This document shows, in pieces, positions 25,595-34,579 of a DNA stretch of 61,722 bases. Position 1 is the stretch's first letter. Each line of letters opens with the position of its first letter. The notes below the pieces were generated by a model. That model was not told the DNA's origin, made no database searches, and was given only the letters and a program-made list of their open reading frames with translations. The position numbers were made by a program, and so were the translations under genes. Origin of the DNA: Helicobacter vulpis (GTDB lineage: Bacteria; Campylobacterota; Campylobacteria; Campylobacterales; Helicobacteraceae); NCBI RefSeq assembly GCF_003660395.1, contig NZ_QXQT01000011.1, forward strand, positions 1-61,722. Direction: 5' to 3'.

Positions 25595-26288
25595 GGTCTA
25601 AACTAGCGCTAATATGCACGCGCTCAAACCCCTTTAGCGCGTTTTGGTGCGCCTGCAATAGGGCTTTTGTGGCTTGGTAGTGCACTTGAATAAAGAGCTC
25701 TAAGCCCGGGTCATGAAAAATCACACTCCCTTGCAAGGGCCCTAAATGGGGGTATAGGGCATAAAAGTCTAGGCGTTGTTGTTTGGCTTTCTTGAATTGC
25801 ACTAACGCTTCTTTATGGCGATCTTGAATCACAAAGCTTACCACTTGGTGTTGCAAAGAGAGCAAGAGATTGCCCAAGAATAAGAAATCCTGCTTGCTAG
25901 TGGCGTGTGTCCAGTGCTGGATCAACATGTCTTGATACCCTTTAAAATCCTCCTGTTTGAACAAGGTGGGCAAGTCTTTAATGTCCAGTTTTAAGGGCGC
26001 GTCTTTAAGTTGCTCAAGGATTTTAGGTTGGGGGGTCAAATGCGAGAGCATGATCGCCCCCACAGAGCTTTTTTGCATCAATGCCCAATAACTTTGCCCC
26101 ACCACTAGGGGTTTTTGACTCTTGGTTTCTACGATTTGATTACCCAGTTGCAGCAAATACTTCTGAGCCCCCTTTTTCTCTAGCACCTTGAGCAGTAGAG
26201 GGAGGGTGGCGTTAAAACGCTGGGGATCGTCTTTGAGCAGTTCTTGGAGCTGTTGGAGCTGTAAGAACGCGCTAATGGGATTGAGCAT
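25542..26288 (-). CDS. conserved hypothetical protein (HP0568-like position)
   Basis: 248 residues, mostly helical and Leu/Gln-rich, with no signal peptide or membrane segment and no motif I recognise. It follows thiE with a 17-base overlap and ends inside the convergent permease gene. In H. pylori a hypothetical gene occupies the same place next to the permease. It is likely cytoplasmic. Function unknown. Confidence 0.75.
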   Translation of the reverse strand: MLNPISAFLQLQQLQELLKDDPQRFNATLPLLLKVLEKKGAQKYLLQLGNQIVETKSQKPLVVGQSYWALMQKSSVGAIMLSHLTPQPKILEQLKDAPLKLDIKDLPTLFKQEDFKGYQDMLIQHWTHATSKQDFLFLGNLLLSLQHQVVSFVIQDRHKEALVQFKKAKQQRLDFYALYPHLGPLQGSVIFHDPGLELFIQVHYQATKALLQAHQNALKGFERVHISASLDPIEPLFVFEESLLDTRG

Positions 26289-26895
26289 TCAAAAGCTTTC
26301 TTAACAAGTTTTGCGCATTGGCGCGCACATCGCCCTGCCAAAGCGCGCTGATGAGCGCAACCATGTCCGCATGCTTGAGTTGGGCGATGTTTTGCGCATT
26401 CACCCCCCCAATCGCACACACCGGGATTTTTAAGCACGCCTTAGCGCGCGCCAAGACTTCTAAATCTATACAGGGCGCGTTGGGTTTGCTAGGCGATTTA
26501 AAACACGCCCCAAAGGCGACATAATCCGCCCCCTGTGCTTGGGCTTGTTTGGCGCGCTCTAAATCCCCATAGCAAGACACTCCAATCACTCCGCTAAAGC
26601 GCGCGCGCGCCTCGCTTAAGGGCATATCCTCCTCTCCCAAATGCAAGCCCCACGCGTTGCACTCTAGAGCTAGGCAAAGGCGATCGTTGATCACAAAGCC
26701 CACGCCCTTTTTTGTGCATAAATCGCTCAATGCTTTAGCCAAACCTAAGAGCTCTTGATCGCTATGTTCTTTATCGCGCAGTTGCAAGAAACTAACCCCC
26801 CCCTCAATGGCGCGCGCAGCTAGTTTAAGTAGGTCAGGGTAGGGGGTGAGCTTGAGATCACTGATGGCATACAAGCCCTTAAGTGCTACTCCCAT
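26272..26895 (-). CDS. thiE: thiamine-phosphate synthase
   Basis: 207-residue TIM-barrel enzyme joining the pyrimidine pyrophosphate and thiazole phosphate moieties of thiamine. Typical elements are GVSFLQLRDKEH, VINDRLCLALECNAWGLHLG, IGVSCY and FGACFKSPSKPN, with a C-terminal VCAIGGVN phosphate-binding loop. The ATG overlaps the last ten bases of guaA. A run of eight C at 26796-26803 is in frame. Pairing of thiE with guaA is not one I recall from H. pylori. Confidence 0.9.
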   Translation of the reverse strand: MGVALKGLYAISDLKLTPYPDLLKLAARAIEGGVSFLQLRDKEHSDQELLGLAKALSDLCTKKGVGFVINDRLCLALECNAWGLHLGEEDMPLSEARARFSGVIGVSCYGDLERAKQAQAQGADYVAFGACFKSPSKPNAPCIDLEVLARAKACLKIPVCAIGGVNAQNIAQLKHADMVALISALWQGDVRANAQNLLRKLLNAQSH

Positions 26896-28427
26896 TCAAT
26901 GGTCCCGGGAGGCTTAGAAGTGATGTCATAGACCACGCGGTTAATCCCAGAGACTTGGTTAATAATGGCATTAGCCACGCGCTCTAAGAACTCAAGGGGC
27001 AGAGGCGCGCAATGCGCGCTCATCCCATCGCTTGCCACCACCGCGCGCAACGCGATGGTGTTATCATAGGTGCGCTTATCCCCCATCACCCCCACAGAAA
27101 ACACATTGAGCAAGACGCAAAAGGCTTGCCACACTTGATGATAAAGCCCCTCGGTGTGCAGGGCTTCTATGAAAATGGAGTCGGCTTGGCGCAAGAGTTC
27201 TAAGCTAGGGAGGGTAACTTCTCCTAAAATGCGAATGGCAAGTCCGGGACCAGGGAAGGGGTGGCGCGCTAACATCTTTTCAGGCAGTCCTAAGCGCGCG
27301 CCCAAAGCGCGTACCTCATCTTTAAAAAGTTCTCTTAAGGGTTCTAAGAGTTTGAGGCGCATTTTTTCAGGCAACCCGCCCACATTGTGGTGGGATTTGA
27401 TCACCGCCGAAGGTCCTTTAGCACTCACCGACTCAATGACATCGGGGTAAAGCGTGCCTTGAGCGAGCCATTTGATCGCCCCTTGTTTAGAGAGTTCTTT
27501 AGCCTTGTTCTCAAAGACTTCAATAAAGGCGTGCCCGATGATTTGGCGTTTTTTCTCAGGGTCCACCACCCCTTTAAGGCGTTGTAAAAACAAATCTTGC
27601 GCGTCTATCACATGTAAAGGGATTTGCAAATCTGCAAACATGCCCACCACTTGATCGCGCTCCCCAGCCCTTAACAAGCCGTGATCCACAAACACCACCT
27701 CCATCTGTGCCCCCAGCGCGCGCGCACACAACACCGCCACCACGCTTGAGTCCACCCCCCCGCTCACCGCGCACAACACCCGATCGTCCTTTACCTGTGC
27801 TTTGATGCTTTGGATTTGCTGAGCTAGAAAATCCTGCATATTCCAATCTTGCGCACAGCCACACAGGCGCGCGAAATTGGCTAAAATGCGCCCCCCCTGC
27901 GCGCTATGGGCGGATTCGGGGTGAAATTGCAAGCCATAGAGGGGTTTATGGGTGTGGGCGATCGCACAAAAGGGGGCATGCGCGCTTTGGGCTAGGGTTT
28001 GAAAATCCGGGGGTAACACCTCTACGCGATCCCCATGACTCATCCACACCACGCTAGAAGGCTCAATCTCTGCTAAGAGGGGGTGGTTGTGCAGATTTTC
28101 TAAATGCGCCCGCCCAAACTCTTGGGAGCGCGCGCGCGCCACACGCCCCCCCAAGCTGTGTACCAGCCATTGTAAACCATAGCAAATCCCCAAAATGGGG
28201 ATCTTGAGCTCCAAAATCCCCGGATTGGCGTGGTAGGCTTGTGAATCGTACACGCTAGCGGGCCCCCCGCTTAAAATGATCCCTTTGGGTTGTTTGGATC
28301 GGATTGTCTCAAGGGAGAGATGATAGGGGTAAATTTCTGTATACACCCCACACTCACGCAGACGGCGCGCAATGAGTTGAGTCGTCTGACTCCCAAAATC
28401 TAAGACTAGAATCTCCGGAGTCGCCAT
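26886..28427 (-). CDS. guaA: GMP synthase (glutamine-hydrolysing)
   Basis: 513 residues. An N-terminal class I glutamine amidotransferase has the nucleophile Cys82 in LGICYGLQWL and the FHPESAHS triad segment. The ATP pyrophosphatase domain carries SGGVDSSV, and the dimerisation domain ends KPPGTIEWE. It converts XMP to GMP. A TATAAT box lies 20 bases upstream of the ATG and divergent to ccoG. Confidence 0.97.
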   Translation of the reverse strand: MATPEILVLDFGSQTTQLIARRLRECGVYTEIYPYHLSLETIRSKQPKGIILSGGPASVYDSQAYHANPGILELKIPILGICYGLQWLVHSLGGRVARARSQEFGRAHLENLHNHPLLAEIEPSSVVWMSHGDRVEVLPPDFQTLAQSAHAPFCAIAHTHKPLYGLQFHPESAHSAQGGRILANFARLCGCAQDWNMQDFLAQQIQSIKAQVKDDRVLCAVSGGVDSSVVAVLCARALGAQMEVVFVDHGLLRAGERDQVVGMFADLQIPLHVIDAQDLFLQRLKGVVDPEKKRQIIGHAFIEVFENKAKELSKQGAIKWLAQGTLYPDVIESVSAKGPSAVIKSHHNVGGLPEKMRLKLLEPLRELFKDEVRALGARLGLPEKMLARHPFPGPGLAIRILGEVTLPSLELLRQADSIFIEALHTEGLYHQVWQAFCVLLNVFSVGVMGDKRTYDNTIALRAVVASDGMSAHCAPLPLEFLERVANAIINQVSGINRVVYDITSKPPGTIEWE

Positions 28428-28446
28428 CTTTTGCCTTTTTGAATCT

Positions 28447-28452
28447 ATTATA
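28447..28452 (-). promoter_or_regulatory. guaA -10 box
   Basis: TATAAT on the minus strand, preceded by GC, 20 bases upstream of the guaA start codon. Confidence 0.5.
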
Positions 28453-28491
28453 GCGCATGCTAGGCGCGTTTAAACCCCCTTAAATAAACTT

Positions 28492-28500
28492 TGCTAGCAT
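28492..28500 (+). promoter_or_regulatory. ccoG extended -10 box
   Basis: TGCTAGCAT fits the extended -10 form TGnTAnnAT and lies 28 bases before the ccoG ATG. Similar words (TGCTAACAT before tkt) recur ahead of other genes in this window. A -35 box is not obvious, as is usual in Helicobacter. Confidence 0.35.
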
Positions 28501-28527
28501 GGGGCTATTTACTCTCAAGGAATTTAT

Positions 28528-29925
28528 ATGGCAAGCATGCCTCGTGCCTTCAAGAAAACCCCTTTTAGCCATTCGTTGCGCTTCAAACGCTATTGGGTAT
28601 ATGCTTGTATCACTTTGTTTTCTATTATCGTGCCCTTTATCCACATAGGCGATGGGCAGATTTTCTTAATTTCTTTTGAGCACCGCCAAATCCATTTATT
28701 AGGCAAAATTTACAGCGCGCAAGAGATGTATCTCTTGCCCTTCTTGGTGATCTTTTTGTTCATCTTTATCTTTTTCATCACCTCTATGTTAGGGCGAGTG
28801 TGGTGTGGCTGGGGTTGCCCTCAGACGATTTTTAGGGTGATCTTGCGCGATCTCATTGAAACCAAACTTCTAGGCTTGCATGCCAAAATTTCCAACAAAC
28901 AACGCCCCACTCCCTCCACAGCGGCCAATAAGCTCAAAAAGATTTTAGCTCTAATTCTCTTTGCCCCCGTGCCCATCATGGCTATGGCGGTCTTGCTCTT
29001 TTACTTTGTCCCCCCTTTGGAATTTTTTAGGGCTTTGAGCGACCCTGAAGAACACGCCTTGCTTATAGGTATTTGGGCGGCCTTAAGCGCGGTGGTCTTC
29101 TTAGACATCACATGGGTACAAGAACGCTTTTGTATTTATCTATGCCCCTATGCGCGCGTACAAAGCGTACTCTTTGATGATCACACCCTTAACCCCATTT
29201 ATGACACGCGCAGAGGGGGGGCGATTTATGATGAAGCCAATGTAAAAATCCCTATCCTGCCCCAAAAACGCAACCCTAGAAACGAATGTGTGAGTTGTAA
29301 CCAGTGCGTGTTGGTGTGCCCCACCCATATTGACATCCGCAAGGGCATGCAATTAGAATGCATCAACTGCTTAGAATGCGTGGACGCGTGCACGATCACC
29401 ATGGGCAAGTTGGGCAAAAAGAGTCTGATCAATTGGTCCTCTAGCCAAGCGCAAGCCACACAAACCCCCGTGAAGTTTTGGCGGCCCAAGACTTTGGCCT
29501 ATGTGGGGGTGTTGTTGGTGGTGGTGGGCGCGCTGGTGGTGGGCACACTCAATAAAGCAAGCATGCTTTTAGACATCACGCATGGGGGGCGTTTGTATGC
29601 CGTGCATGGAAAATTTGTAGACAATAGTTATTTGTTCTTGTTCCAAAATACCAGCTCCAAACCCCATGCCTATACCTTCAATATAGACGATCCCAACGTG
29701 AGCATTCTACGCCCCACGGGCACGCTCACCATCGAACCGCAGGGCAAGCTTAAGGTCGTGGTGATCTTACGCATGCCCTTACAAAAGGCTAAAGAAGCCT
29801 ACATGGCGCACAATGTTACCCAAGCCAAGCGGGGCATTTTGCCCATTACCATCAAGGCCTATAGCATGGACGATCCCAATATCGTTTTGGAACAAAAGAG
29901 CATTTTCATGGTGCCACATTTTTGA
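28528..29925 (+). CDS. ccoG: CcoG/FixG-type cytochrome oxidase accessory ferredoxin
   Basis: 465 residues. Membrane helices near 25-45, 65-90 and 140-165 anchor it. CGWGCPQ and CIYLCPYARVQ flank the middle, followed by two 4Fe-4S ferredoxin motifs (CVSCNQCVLVCP and CINCLECVDAC), one more helix, and a C-terminal immunoglobulin-like FixG domain. CcoG/RdxA reduces copper for assembly of cbb3 oxidase in other bacteria. AAGGAATTTAT precedes the ATG, and an internal ATG nine bases on is an alternative. No cco genes are adjacent. It precedes two multiheme cytochrome genes on the same strand, which may indicate a separate redox role. Confidence 0.88.
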   Translation: MASMPRAFKKTPFSHSLRFKRYWVYACITLFSIIVPFIHIGDGQIFLISFEHRQIHLLGKIYSAQEMYLLPFLVIFLFIFIFFITSMLGRVWCGWGCPQTIFRVILRDLIETKLLGLHAKISNKQRPTPSTAANKLKKILALILFAPVPIMAMAVLLFYFVPPLEFFRALSDPEEHALLIGIWAALSAVVFLDITWVQERFCIYLCPYARVQSVLFDDHTLNPIYDTRRGGAIYDEANVKIPILPQKRNPRNECVSCNQCVLVCPTHIDIRKGMQLECINCLECVDACTITMGKLGKKSLINWSSSQAQATQTPVKFWRPKTLAYVGVLLVVVGALVVGTLNKASMLLDITHGGRLYAVHGKFVDNSYLFLFQNTSSKPHAYTFNIDDPNVSILRPTGTLTIEPQGKLKVVVILRMPLQKAKEAYMAHNVTQAKRGILPITIKAYSMDDPNIVLEQKSIFMVPHF

Positions 29926-30043
29926 GAAGAAAGGCAGGGTAATAAACTTTTTATCTAGTTTACTGGCATAATTAGCCCTTCTGTTATATTTTTAGTTAAT
30001 CTTACTTTGTATGCTTCCTAGTATTGTCATTGTAGAGGGAATC

Positions 30044-30673
30044 ATGAATGTGTTAGAAACTCTCAAAAGCAAAAGATATGTTGTGTTTTGGATTTTTGTA
30101 GGGGGGTGTGTGTTGGGGGTGTTTTTGAGTGTGTTGACCGTGCAGGCTGTGGAGTGGACGGCTGATGATAAATTTTGTGGGATTTGCCACATCATGACCC
30201 CTGAACTAAACGCCTACCACTTAGACAGACATGGGGGGAATAACCCCATGGGTTTTAAGGCTAGATGTGTGGACTGCCATTTGCCCCATGACAATGTAGT
30301 GCACTATTTTGTGAGTAAAACAATCTTGGGCATAGAGGATGTCTATGGGAACACCCTTAAAGACCCTAAGAAATTCGATTGGGAGAAAAACCGCCGCCGT
30401 GCTGCTGAATATGTCTTTGATTCGGGTTGTTTGCATTGTCATGACAATTTGAGACGCGCCACCGCGTCTAATATGAAATCTTTCTTGCCCCATCGCGATT
30501 ATTTTGAGGGGCTTACCCATAAAAAATGTGTGGAATGCCATTTAGATGAGGTGGGGCATAAAAATCTGGGCATCCATCTAAGAGAGTATCTCAAAGAACA
30601 TTACCAGCCCTACCCTAGGGAGCTAGTGGTGGACGATCAGATCCACCAAATCAAAGAGGCGATCAAGGAGTGA
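30044..30673 (+). CDS. NapC/NrfH-type tetraheme cytochrome c (HaoC-like quinol dehydrogenase)
   Basis: 209 residues with one N-terminal membrane anchor (about 12-34) and four CxxCH heme sites at residues 45-49, 75-79, 129-133 and 162-166. A Met directly after the first site (CGICHIM) suggests a methionine-ligated first heme, as in NrfH-type members. Such proteins take electrons from menaquinol and pass them to periplasmic partners. The ATG at 30044 has AGAGGGA upstream. The octaheme cytochrome gene follows after 31 bases, and this NapC-HAO pairing resembles the haoC-haoA module I recall from Campylobacter and Nautilia. Confidence 0.88.
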   Translation: MNVLETLKSKRYVVFWIFVGGCVLGVFLSVLTVQAVEWTADDKFCGICHIMTPELNAYHLDRHGGNNPMGFKARCVDCHLPHDNVVHYFVSKTILGIEDVYGNTLKDPKKFDWEKNRRRAAEYVFDSGCLHCHDNLRRATASNMKSFLPHRDYFEGLTHKKCVECHLDEVGHKNLGIHLREYLKEHYQPYPRELVVDDQIHQIKEAIKE

Positions 30674-30704
30674 GAATGCGCAAATTTAGATCAAAGGAGG
30701 CAAG

Positions 30705-32096
30705 ATGCTAAAGCGTGAGGCGCGGGGCTTGTTTTGGAAATGGGTGCTTGTCATGGGATTAGGGGCGGGGGGGTTGTTAGCCCACCAAAGCAAAGGGGGG
30801 ACCAGTGTTGACAATGCCATGGATGTGCAATTGCCCTTGAAAACTTTTAGAGATATGAAAGCAGAAGCAAAGGGCTGCATCGAATGCCATGCTAAGAAGA
30901 CCCCGGGCATTGTGGCCGATTGGAAGATGAGCCGACACGCCCATGCGGGGGTGAGCTGTATTGACTGCCATGGGGTTACTAGAGATAGCCCCATGTTGAC
31001 AAGGGATGGCCATGAAGGCTCTAAAGTGCCTATTTCTGTCTTGGTATCCACCAACACCTGCGGGAAATGCCATGAAAAAGAAACCATAGAGTTTAGACAT
31101 AGCGGGCATGCCAGAGGCGCGGTACAGGTGTGGTCTAAGGCGAGCATGCGCGATCTTATGGAGATGGTAGAGGGGCGCGGGCATCCGGATCTCAAACACG
31201 CTCCTGAGGCCACCGGGTGTATCCAATGCCATGGTTCTATTATAAAATTGGATAAAAACAGACGGCCCACCCCAGAAACTTGGCCCACTTATGGGATTGG
31301 TACAGCCTTCCCGGATGGTTCTGTGGGCAATTGTGCCAGTTGCCACAGCGCGCATAAATTCTCCCTTGCAGAGGCTAGAAAACCTGCCGCGTGCGCGAGT
31401 TGCCACTTGGGTCCCGATCACCCCGATATTGAAATTTACAACAATTCTATGCATGGGCATATCTTCAACGCCGAGGGGAATCAATGGAATTTTGACGCTG
31501 CGCCCGGAACATGGAAAGTGCCTGATTTTAGAGCCCCCACCTGCGCGACATGCCATATGAGCGGCAATTCTAAAAGCGCGGTTACCCACAATGTGAGCCG
31601 CCGTTTGAAATGGAATCTTTTCTTGCCTTTGAGTGAATTGCGCACAGGGGGGTATGAAACCGCCAGCGATGCCTACAAAAATGGTTACCAACTCACCAAG
31701 GGAAATCCTTTGGCCGGTAACCCCAAGGGGCCAGAGGCGGCGCGTGCGGAGATGAAGGCGGGTTGTATTGATTGCCACAACTCCACCCACATTGATAACT
31801 TCTTTGTCATGGCTGATAAGAATATCTTACTCTACAACGAGTATTGGAAAGAGGCGGTGAAGATGAAGGAGGAATTGGCCAAGAAACATTTGTTAGGCAA
31901 GGATATGTGGGCTGATGATTTCCAAAACATCATGTACCATCTCTGGCACCATGAGGGTCGCCGTATGCGCCAGGGGGGAATCATGGGCGGTCCGGATTAC
32001 TCCCACTGGCATGGGGTCTTTGAGATCCAACAGGACATCAGAAAGTTGCGCAAAATCTACGCCAAACGCCTCAAAACAAACCAAATTGAGGACTAG
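30705..32096 (+). CDS. octaheme hydroxylamine oxidoreductase-like cytochrome c (epsilon-HAO)
   Basis: 463 residues with a Sec signal (about 1-27) and eight CxxCH motifs at residues 58, 85, 119, 172, 210, 230, 280 and 354. The block PDGSVGNCASCHSAHKFS followed by ACASCHLGPDHP is characteristic of HAO-family proteins, as is the C-terminal HHEGRRMRQGG...YSHWHG region. In nitrifiers HAO oxidises hydroxylamine. Epsilonproteobacterial members are reported as reductases of nitrite or hydroxylamine without the heme-tyrosine crosslink. Whether the crosslinking Tyr is present cannot be settled by eye. It is preceded by AGGAGG and by its likely quinol-oxidising partner, and followed by a hairpin. It is expected in the periplasm. 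I do not recall a counterpart in H. pylori. Confidence 0.9.
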   Translation: MLKREARGLFWKWVLVMGLGAGGLLAHQSKGGTSVDNAMDVQLPLKTFRDMKAEAKGCIECHAKKTPGIVADWKMSRHAHAGVSCIDCHGVTRDSPMLTRDGHEGSKVPISVLVSTNTCGKCHEKETIEFRHSGHARGAVQVWSKASMRDLMEMVEGRGHPDLKHAPEATGCIQCHGSIIKLDKNRRPTPETWPTYGIGTAFPDGSVGNCASCHSAHKFSLAEARKPAACASCHLGPDHPDIEIYNNSMHGHIFNAEGNQWNFDAAPGTWKVPDFRAPTCATCHMSGNSKSAVTHNVSRRLKWNLFLPLSELRTGGYETASDAYKNGYQLTKGNPLAGNPKGPEAARAEMKAGCIDCHNSTHIDNFFVMADKNILLYNEYWKEAVKMKEELAKKHLLGKDMWADDFQNIMYHLWHHEGRRMRQGGIMGGPDYSHWHGVFEIQQDIRKLRKIYAKRLKTNQIED

Positions 32097-32100
32097 CGCG

Positions 32101-32127
32101 CTTGAGGGGGTATAAGCCCCCCTTAAG
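32101..32127 (+). terminator. hairpin after the HAO gene
   Basis: A ten-base-pair stem (32101-32110 with 32118-32127, one G-T pair, five G-C pairs at the top) and a seven-base loop start four bases after the stop codon. No long T run follows, so termination strength is uncertain. Confidence 0.55.
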
Positions 32128-32171
32128 TTGGAGAGGGCTAGCATTACCTAAAATCGCTACAAAGGCATCGC

Positions 32172-32438
32172 ATGGACAACAAACCACCCGCACAAACTCC
32201 GCAAGTCGCTACAATTAATCAGGCCCCCAGTCTTGTTTCTTCCGGGTTTCTAGGCAAGCCCGCAGAGGGTTCGATTGTCATTCACGAAAGCGTGAGCGTG
32301 AAGATCAAACGCACTTACCAAAAGGGCGATATGAAAGAGGTGCACGAGGAGGTGCGCGAGCAAAAACGCGTGATCGAACAGCGCGCGCCTGATTCCCAAG
32401 ACTCCCGCCCGGCATGGTTTAAATCCCTCCTACCTTAA
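32172..32438 (+). CDS. small conserved-looking protein of unknown function
   Basis: 88 residues. The N-terminal 35 are low complexity (Pro, Gln, Ser, Ala). The middle IVIHESVSVKIKRTYQKGDMKEVHEEVREQ is amphipathic and charged, and the C-terminus has a WFKSLL segment. No signal peptide or known domain was recognised. AAAGG precedes the ATG. It stands alone between two hairpins, so it is probably monocistronic. Confidence 0.55.
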   Translation: MDNKPPAQTPQVATINQAPSLVSSGFLGKPAEGSIVIHESVSVKIKRTYQKGDMKEVHEEVREQKRVIEQRAPDSQDSRPAWFKSLLP

Positions 32439-32466
32439 ACCATAGAAAAAGGGAGGGGGGCTTTTT
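32425..32466 (+). terminator. possible terminator of the 88-residue gene
   Basis: CCCTCC at 32425-32430 can pair with GGAGGG at 32452-32457, followed by GGGCTTTTT. The loop is long (21 bases), so this is a weak call. Confidence 0.3.
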
Positions 32467-32553
32467 AAGCGCTAATCGTTACTAAAATCTACAAGACTTT
32501 TTGGCTTAGGGGAGTGGGTCTCCTTAAAACTTTTGCTGGATTTGAATTGCGTG

Positions 32554-32559
32554 TAAAAT
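32554..32559 (+). promoter_or_regulatory. -10 box of the yjcH-actP-rocF-ald unit
   Basis: TAAAAT 29 bases upstream of the yjcH ATG, with a preceding TGCGTG. TAGGAG provides the ribosome site. No other promoter-like sequence separates the four following plus-strand genes. Confidence 0.4.
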
Positions 32560-32587
32560 GGCTGAAAATCTAATATAGGAGTGGCTA

Positions 32588-32923
32588 ATGCCAGAAAGTT
32601 ATCAGAAATCCATCCAAGCGTTTAAGAAATTTGTTTCCTTGCGTAACAAAGTGTGTTGGTGGTTGTCCATTGTGGTCTTTTTATGTTACTATACTTTCGT
32701 GCTGAGCTTGGGGTTATTCCCCGATATTTTGGCCTACCGCTTAGGACCAAGTGCCATCACTTTAGGCATCATGGCTGGGATTTTCCTCATTGTACTTTGT
32801 ATCGTACTCACAGGGCTGTATACTTTTCTAGCCAATGAGCATTTTGATCGCACCCAAGCTGAGATTTTAAAGCAATTAAAAGCCAGTGGCGCGCTTGAGG
32901 AGATGCAACATGGCGCGTATTAA
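32588..32923 (+). CDS. DUF485 (YjcH-type) membrane protein
   Basis: 111 residues with two transmembrane helices (about 24-46 and 58-82). The family regularly precedes sodium:solute symporters of the ActP type, as yjcH-actP in E. coli. Its role is probably as an accessory subunit, but is not defined. It overlaps the next gene by 14 bases. Confidence 0.85.
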   Translation: MPESYQKSIQAFKKFVSLRNKVCWWLSIVVFLCYYTFVLSLGLFPDILAYRLGPSAITLGIMAGIFLIVLCIVLTGLYTFLANEHFDRTQAEILKQLKASGALEEMQHGAY

Positions 32924-34568
32924 TTTAACCATTCTCATCGCGCTTTTAGGAGTGGGGGAGTTGTGGGGGGCGGCTTTAGAGTCTACACAAGTGAGCACGC
33001 AGAAATTCAACCCCATCGCGGTTTCTATGTTTGTCCTCTTTGTGCTAAGTACGCTCTGCATCACCTATTATTCTAGCAAGAAAAGCCAGAGCGCAAGCGG
33101 GTTTTACACCGCTGGGGGGAGTATCACCGGGTTACAAAATGGGATTGCCATTGCGGGGGATTACATGAGCGCGGCAAGCTTTCTAGGGATCACGGCTCTA
33201 GTCTTCACCAATGGCTTTGATGGGCTGATTTATTCCGTGGGCTTTTTGGTAGGCTGGCCCATCATTTTATTTTTGATCGCCGAGAAATTCCGCAATCTAG
33301 GTAAGTTTACCTTTGCAGACATCACCGCTTACCGCTTAGAAGCCAAGCCTATCCGCGTGATTTCTGCCATCTCCGCTTTAAGTGTGGTGATCTTCTATCT
33401 CATCGCCCAGATGGTGGGCGCGGGGCAACTTATTCAACTTCTCTTTGGTCTGCCCTACAGCGTGGCGGTGATCTTGGTAGGGATTTTGATGATCTGCTAT
33501 GTTGCTTTTGGAGGGATGCACGCCACCACTTGGGTACAGATCATTAAGGCAATCTTGCTCCTCTTTGGCGCGTCTTTTATGGCGGTGATGATCTTGTATT
33601 TGACCAAGTTTGATCTAAGCTATTATTTCGCCCAAGCGATCAAGCATCACCCTAAGGGCGAGGCAATCATGGCTCCAGGCACTTTTCTACCCAACACCAC
33701 TGCAGCGATCTCTCTAGGGCTGGCTTTGATGTTTGGCACGGCCGGGTTGCCCCATATTCTGATGCGCTTTTTCACGGTTAAAGACGCTAAAGAGGCGCGC
33801 AAATCGGTTTTTTACGCCACAGGTTTTATTGGGTATTTCTATATTTTGACTTTCATTATTGGGTTTGGGGCGATCGCCTTGCTCTATGCCCACCCCCAAT
33901 TTGTCGGTCCTGATGGGGTTTATAATGGGGTCAAAAACATGGTCGCCATTAATTTGGCCGGGGTCGTGGGGGGCGATGTGTTCTTAGGCTTTATCTCTGC
34001 TGTTGCCTTTGCGACAATTTTAGCTGTGGTTTCAGGGCTGGCAATTTCAGGTGCGGGGGCGATTAGCCATGATCTCTTCGTGCATGCCTTTAAGGGAGGG
34101 GTTTGTGATCCCAAGTTGGAAATGCGCGTTACTAAGGGGGCGACTATCGGCTTAGGGGTTTTAGCCATCGTGTTAGGTTTGGTGTTTGAAAACCAAAATG
34201 TCGCTTTCATGGTGGGCTTGGCTTTTGGGATTGCGGCGAGCGTGAACTTCCCCATTCTCTTTTTGAGCATTTATTGGAAAAATCTCACCACTAGGGGGGC
34301 GTTTTGGGGTGGGCTCATTGGCTGGCTAGCCGTGATCACAATGGTGTTACTTAGCCCTAGCATGTGGGTGAAGAGCTTTGGGCATGCCCATGCAATCTTC
34401 CCCTACGATCACCCCGCGCTTTTCTCTATGCCCTTGACTTTTATTCTCATTTATCTTATTTCTAAGGCGGACAAAAGTCCTAGGGCACAGGTAGATAAAG
34501 CGGGCTTTGGAGCGCAGGATTTTCGCGCCCAAAGCGGGATTGGTATTTCAAGTGCAAGCGCACATTAA
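32910..34568 (+). CDS. actP: sodium:solute symporter, ActP-type acetate permease
   Basis: 552 residues with about thirteen transmembrane helices, SSS family. [33 protein letters not shown] and [24 protein letters not shown] are typical of ActP. Substrates in this group are acetate, glycolate or pyruvate. It is translated from ATG 32910 inside the 3' end of yjcH. A GTG eight codons earlier is less likely because the signal-like N-terminus starts after it. Only 11 bases separate it from rocF, so uptake of a small acid is probably co-regulated with arginine and alanine use. Confidence 0.88.
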   Translation: MARINLTILIALLGVGELWGAALESTQVSTQKFNPIAVSMFVLFVLSTLCITYYSSKKSQSASGFYTAGGSITGLQNGIAIAGDYMSAASFLGITALVFTNGFDGLIYSVGFLVGWPIILFLIAEKFRNLGKFTFADITAYRLEAKPIRVISAISALSVVIFYLIAQMVGAGQLIQLLFGLPYSVAVILVGILMICYVAFGGMHATTWVQIIKAILLLFGASFMAVMILYLTKFDLSYYFAQAIKHHPKGEAIMAPGTFLPNTTAAISLGLALMFGTAGLPHILMRFFTVKDAKEARKSVFYATGFIGYFYILTFIIGFGAIALLYAHPQFVGPDGVYNGVKNMVAINLAGVVGGDVFLGFISAVAFATILAVVSGLAISGAGAISHDLFVHAFKGGVCDPKLEMRVTKGATIGLGVLAIVLGLVFENQNVAFMVGLAFGIAASVNFPILFLSIYWKNLTTRGAFWGGLIGWLAVITMVLLSPSMWVKSFGHAHAIFPYDHPALFSMPLTFILIYLISKADKSPRAQVDKAGFGAQDFRAQSGIGISSASAH

Positions 34569-34579
34569 AAGGAGAACAG

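Noticed and set aside
26272-26895. Thiamine (TPP) riboswitch controlling thiE
   Set aside because: thiE starts inside guaA with no leader, and no CTGAGA-type TPP box was found upstream.
28441-28527. Riboswitch upstream of guaA (purine type)
   Set aside because: The leader is under 30 bases after the -10 box, too short for an aptamer, and no conserved purine-riboswitch core was seen.
30777-31790. 337-residue open frame antisense to the octaheme cytochrome
   Set aside because: It is the mirror of a GC-rich, well-supported gene with eight heme motifs, has no ribosome site and no recognisable domain.
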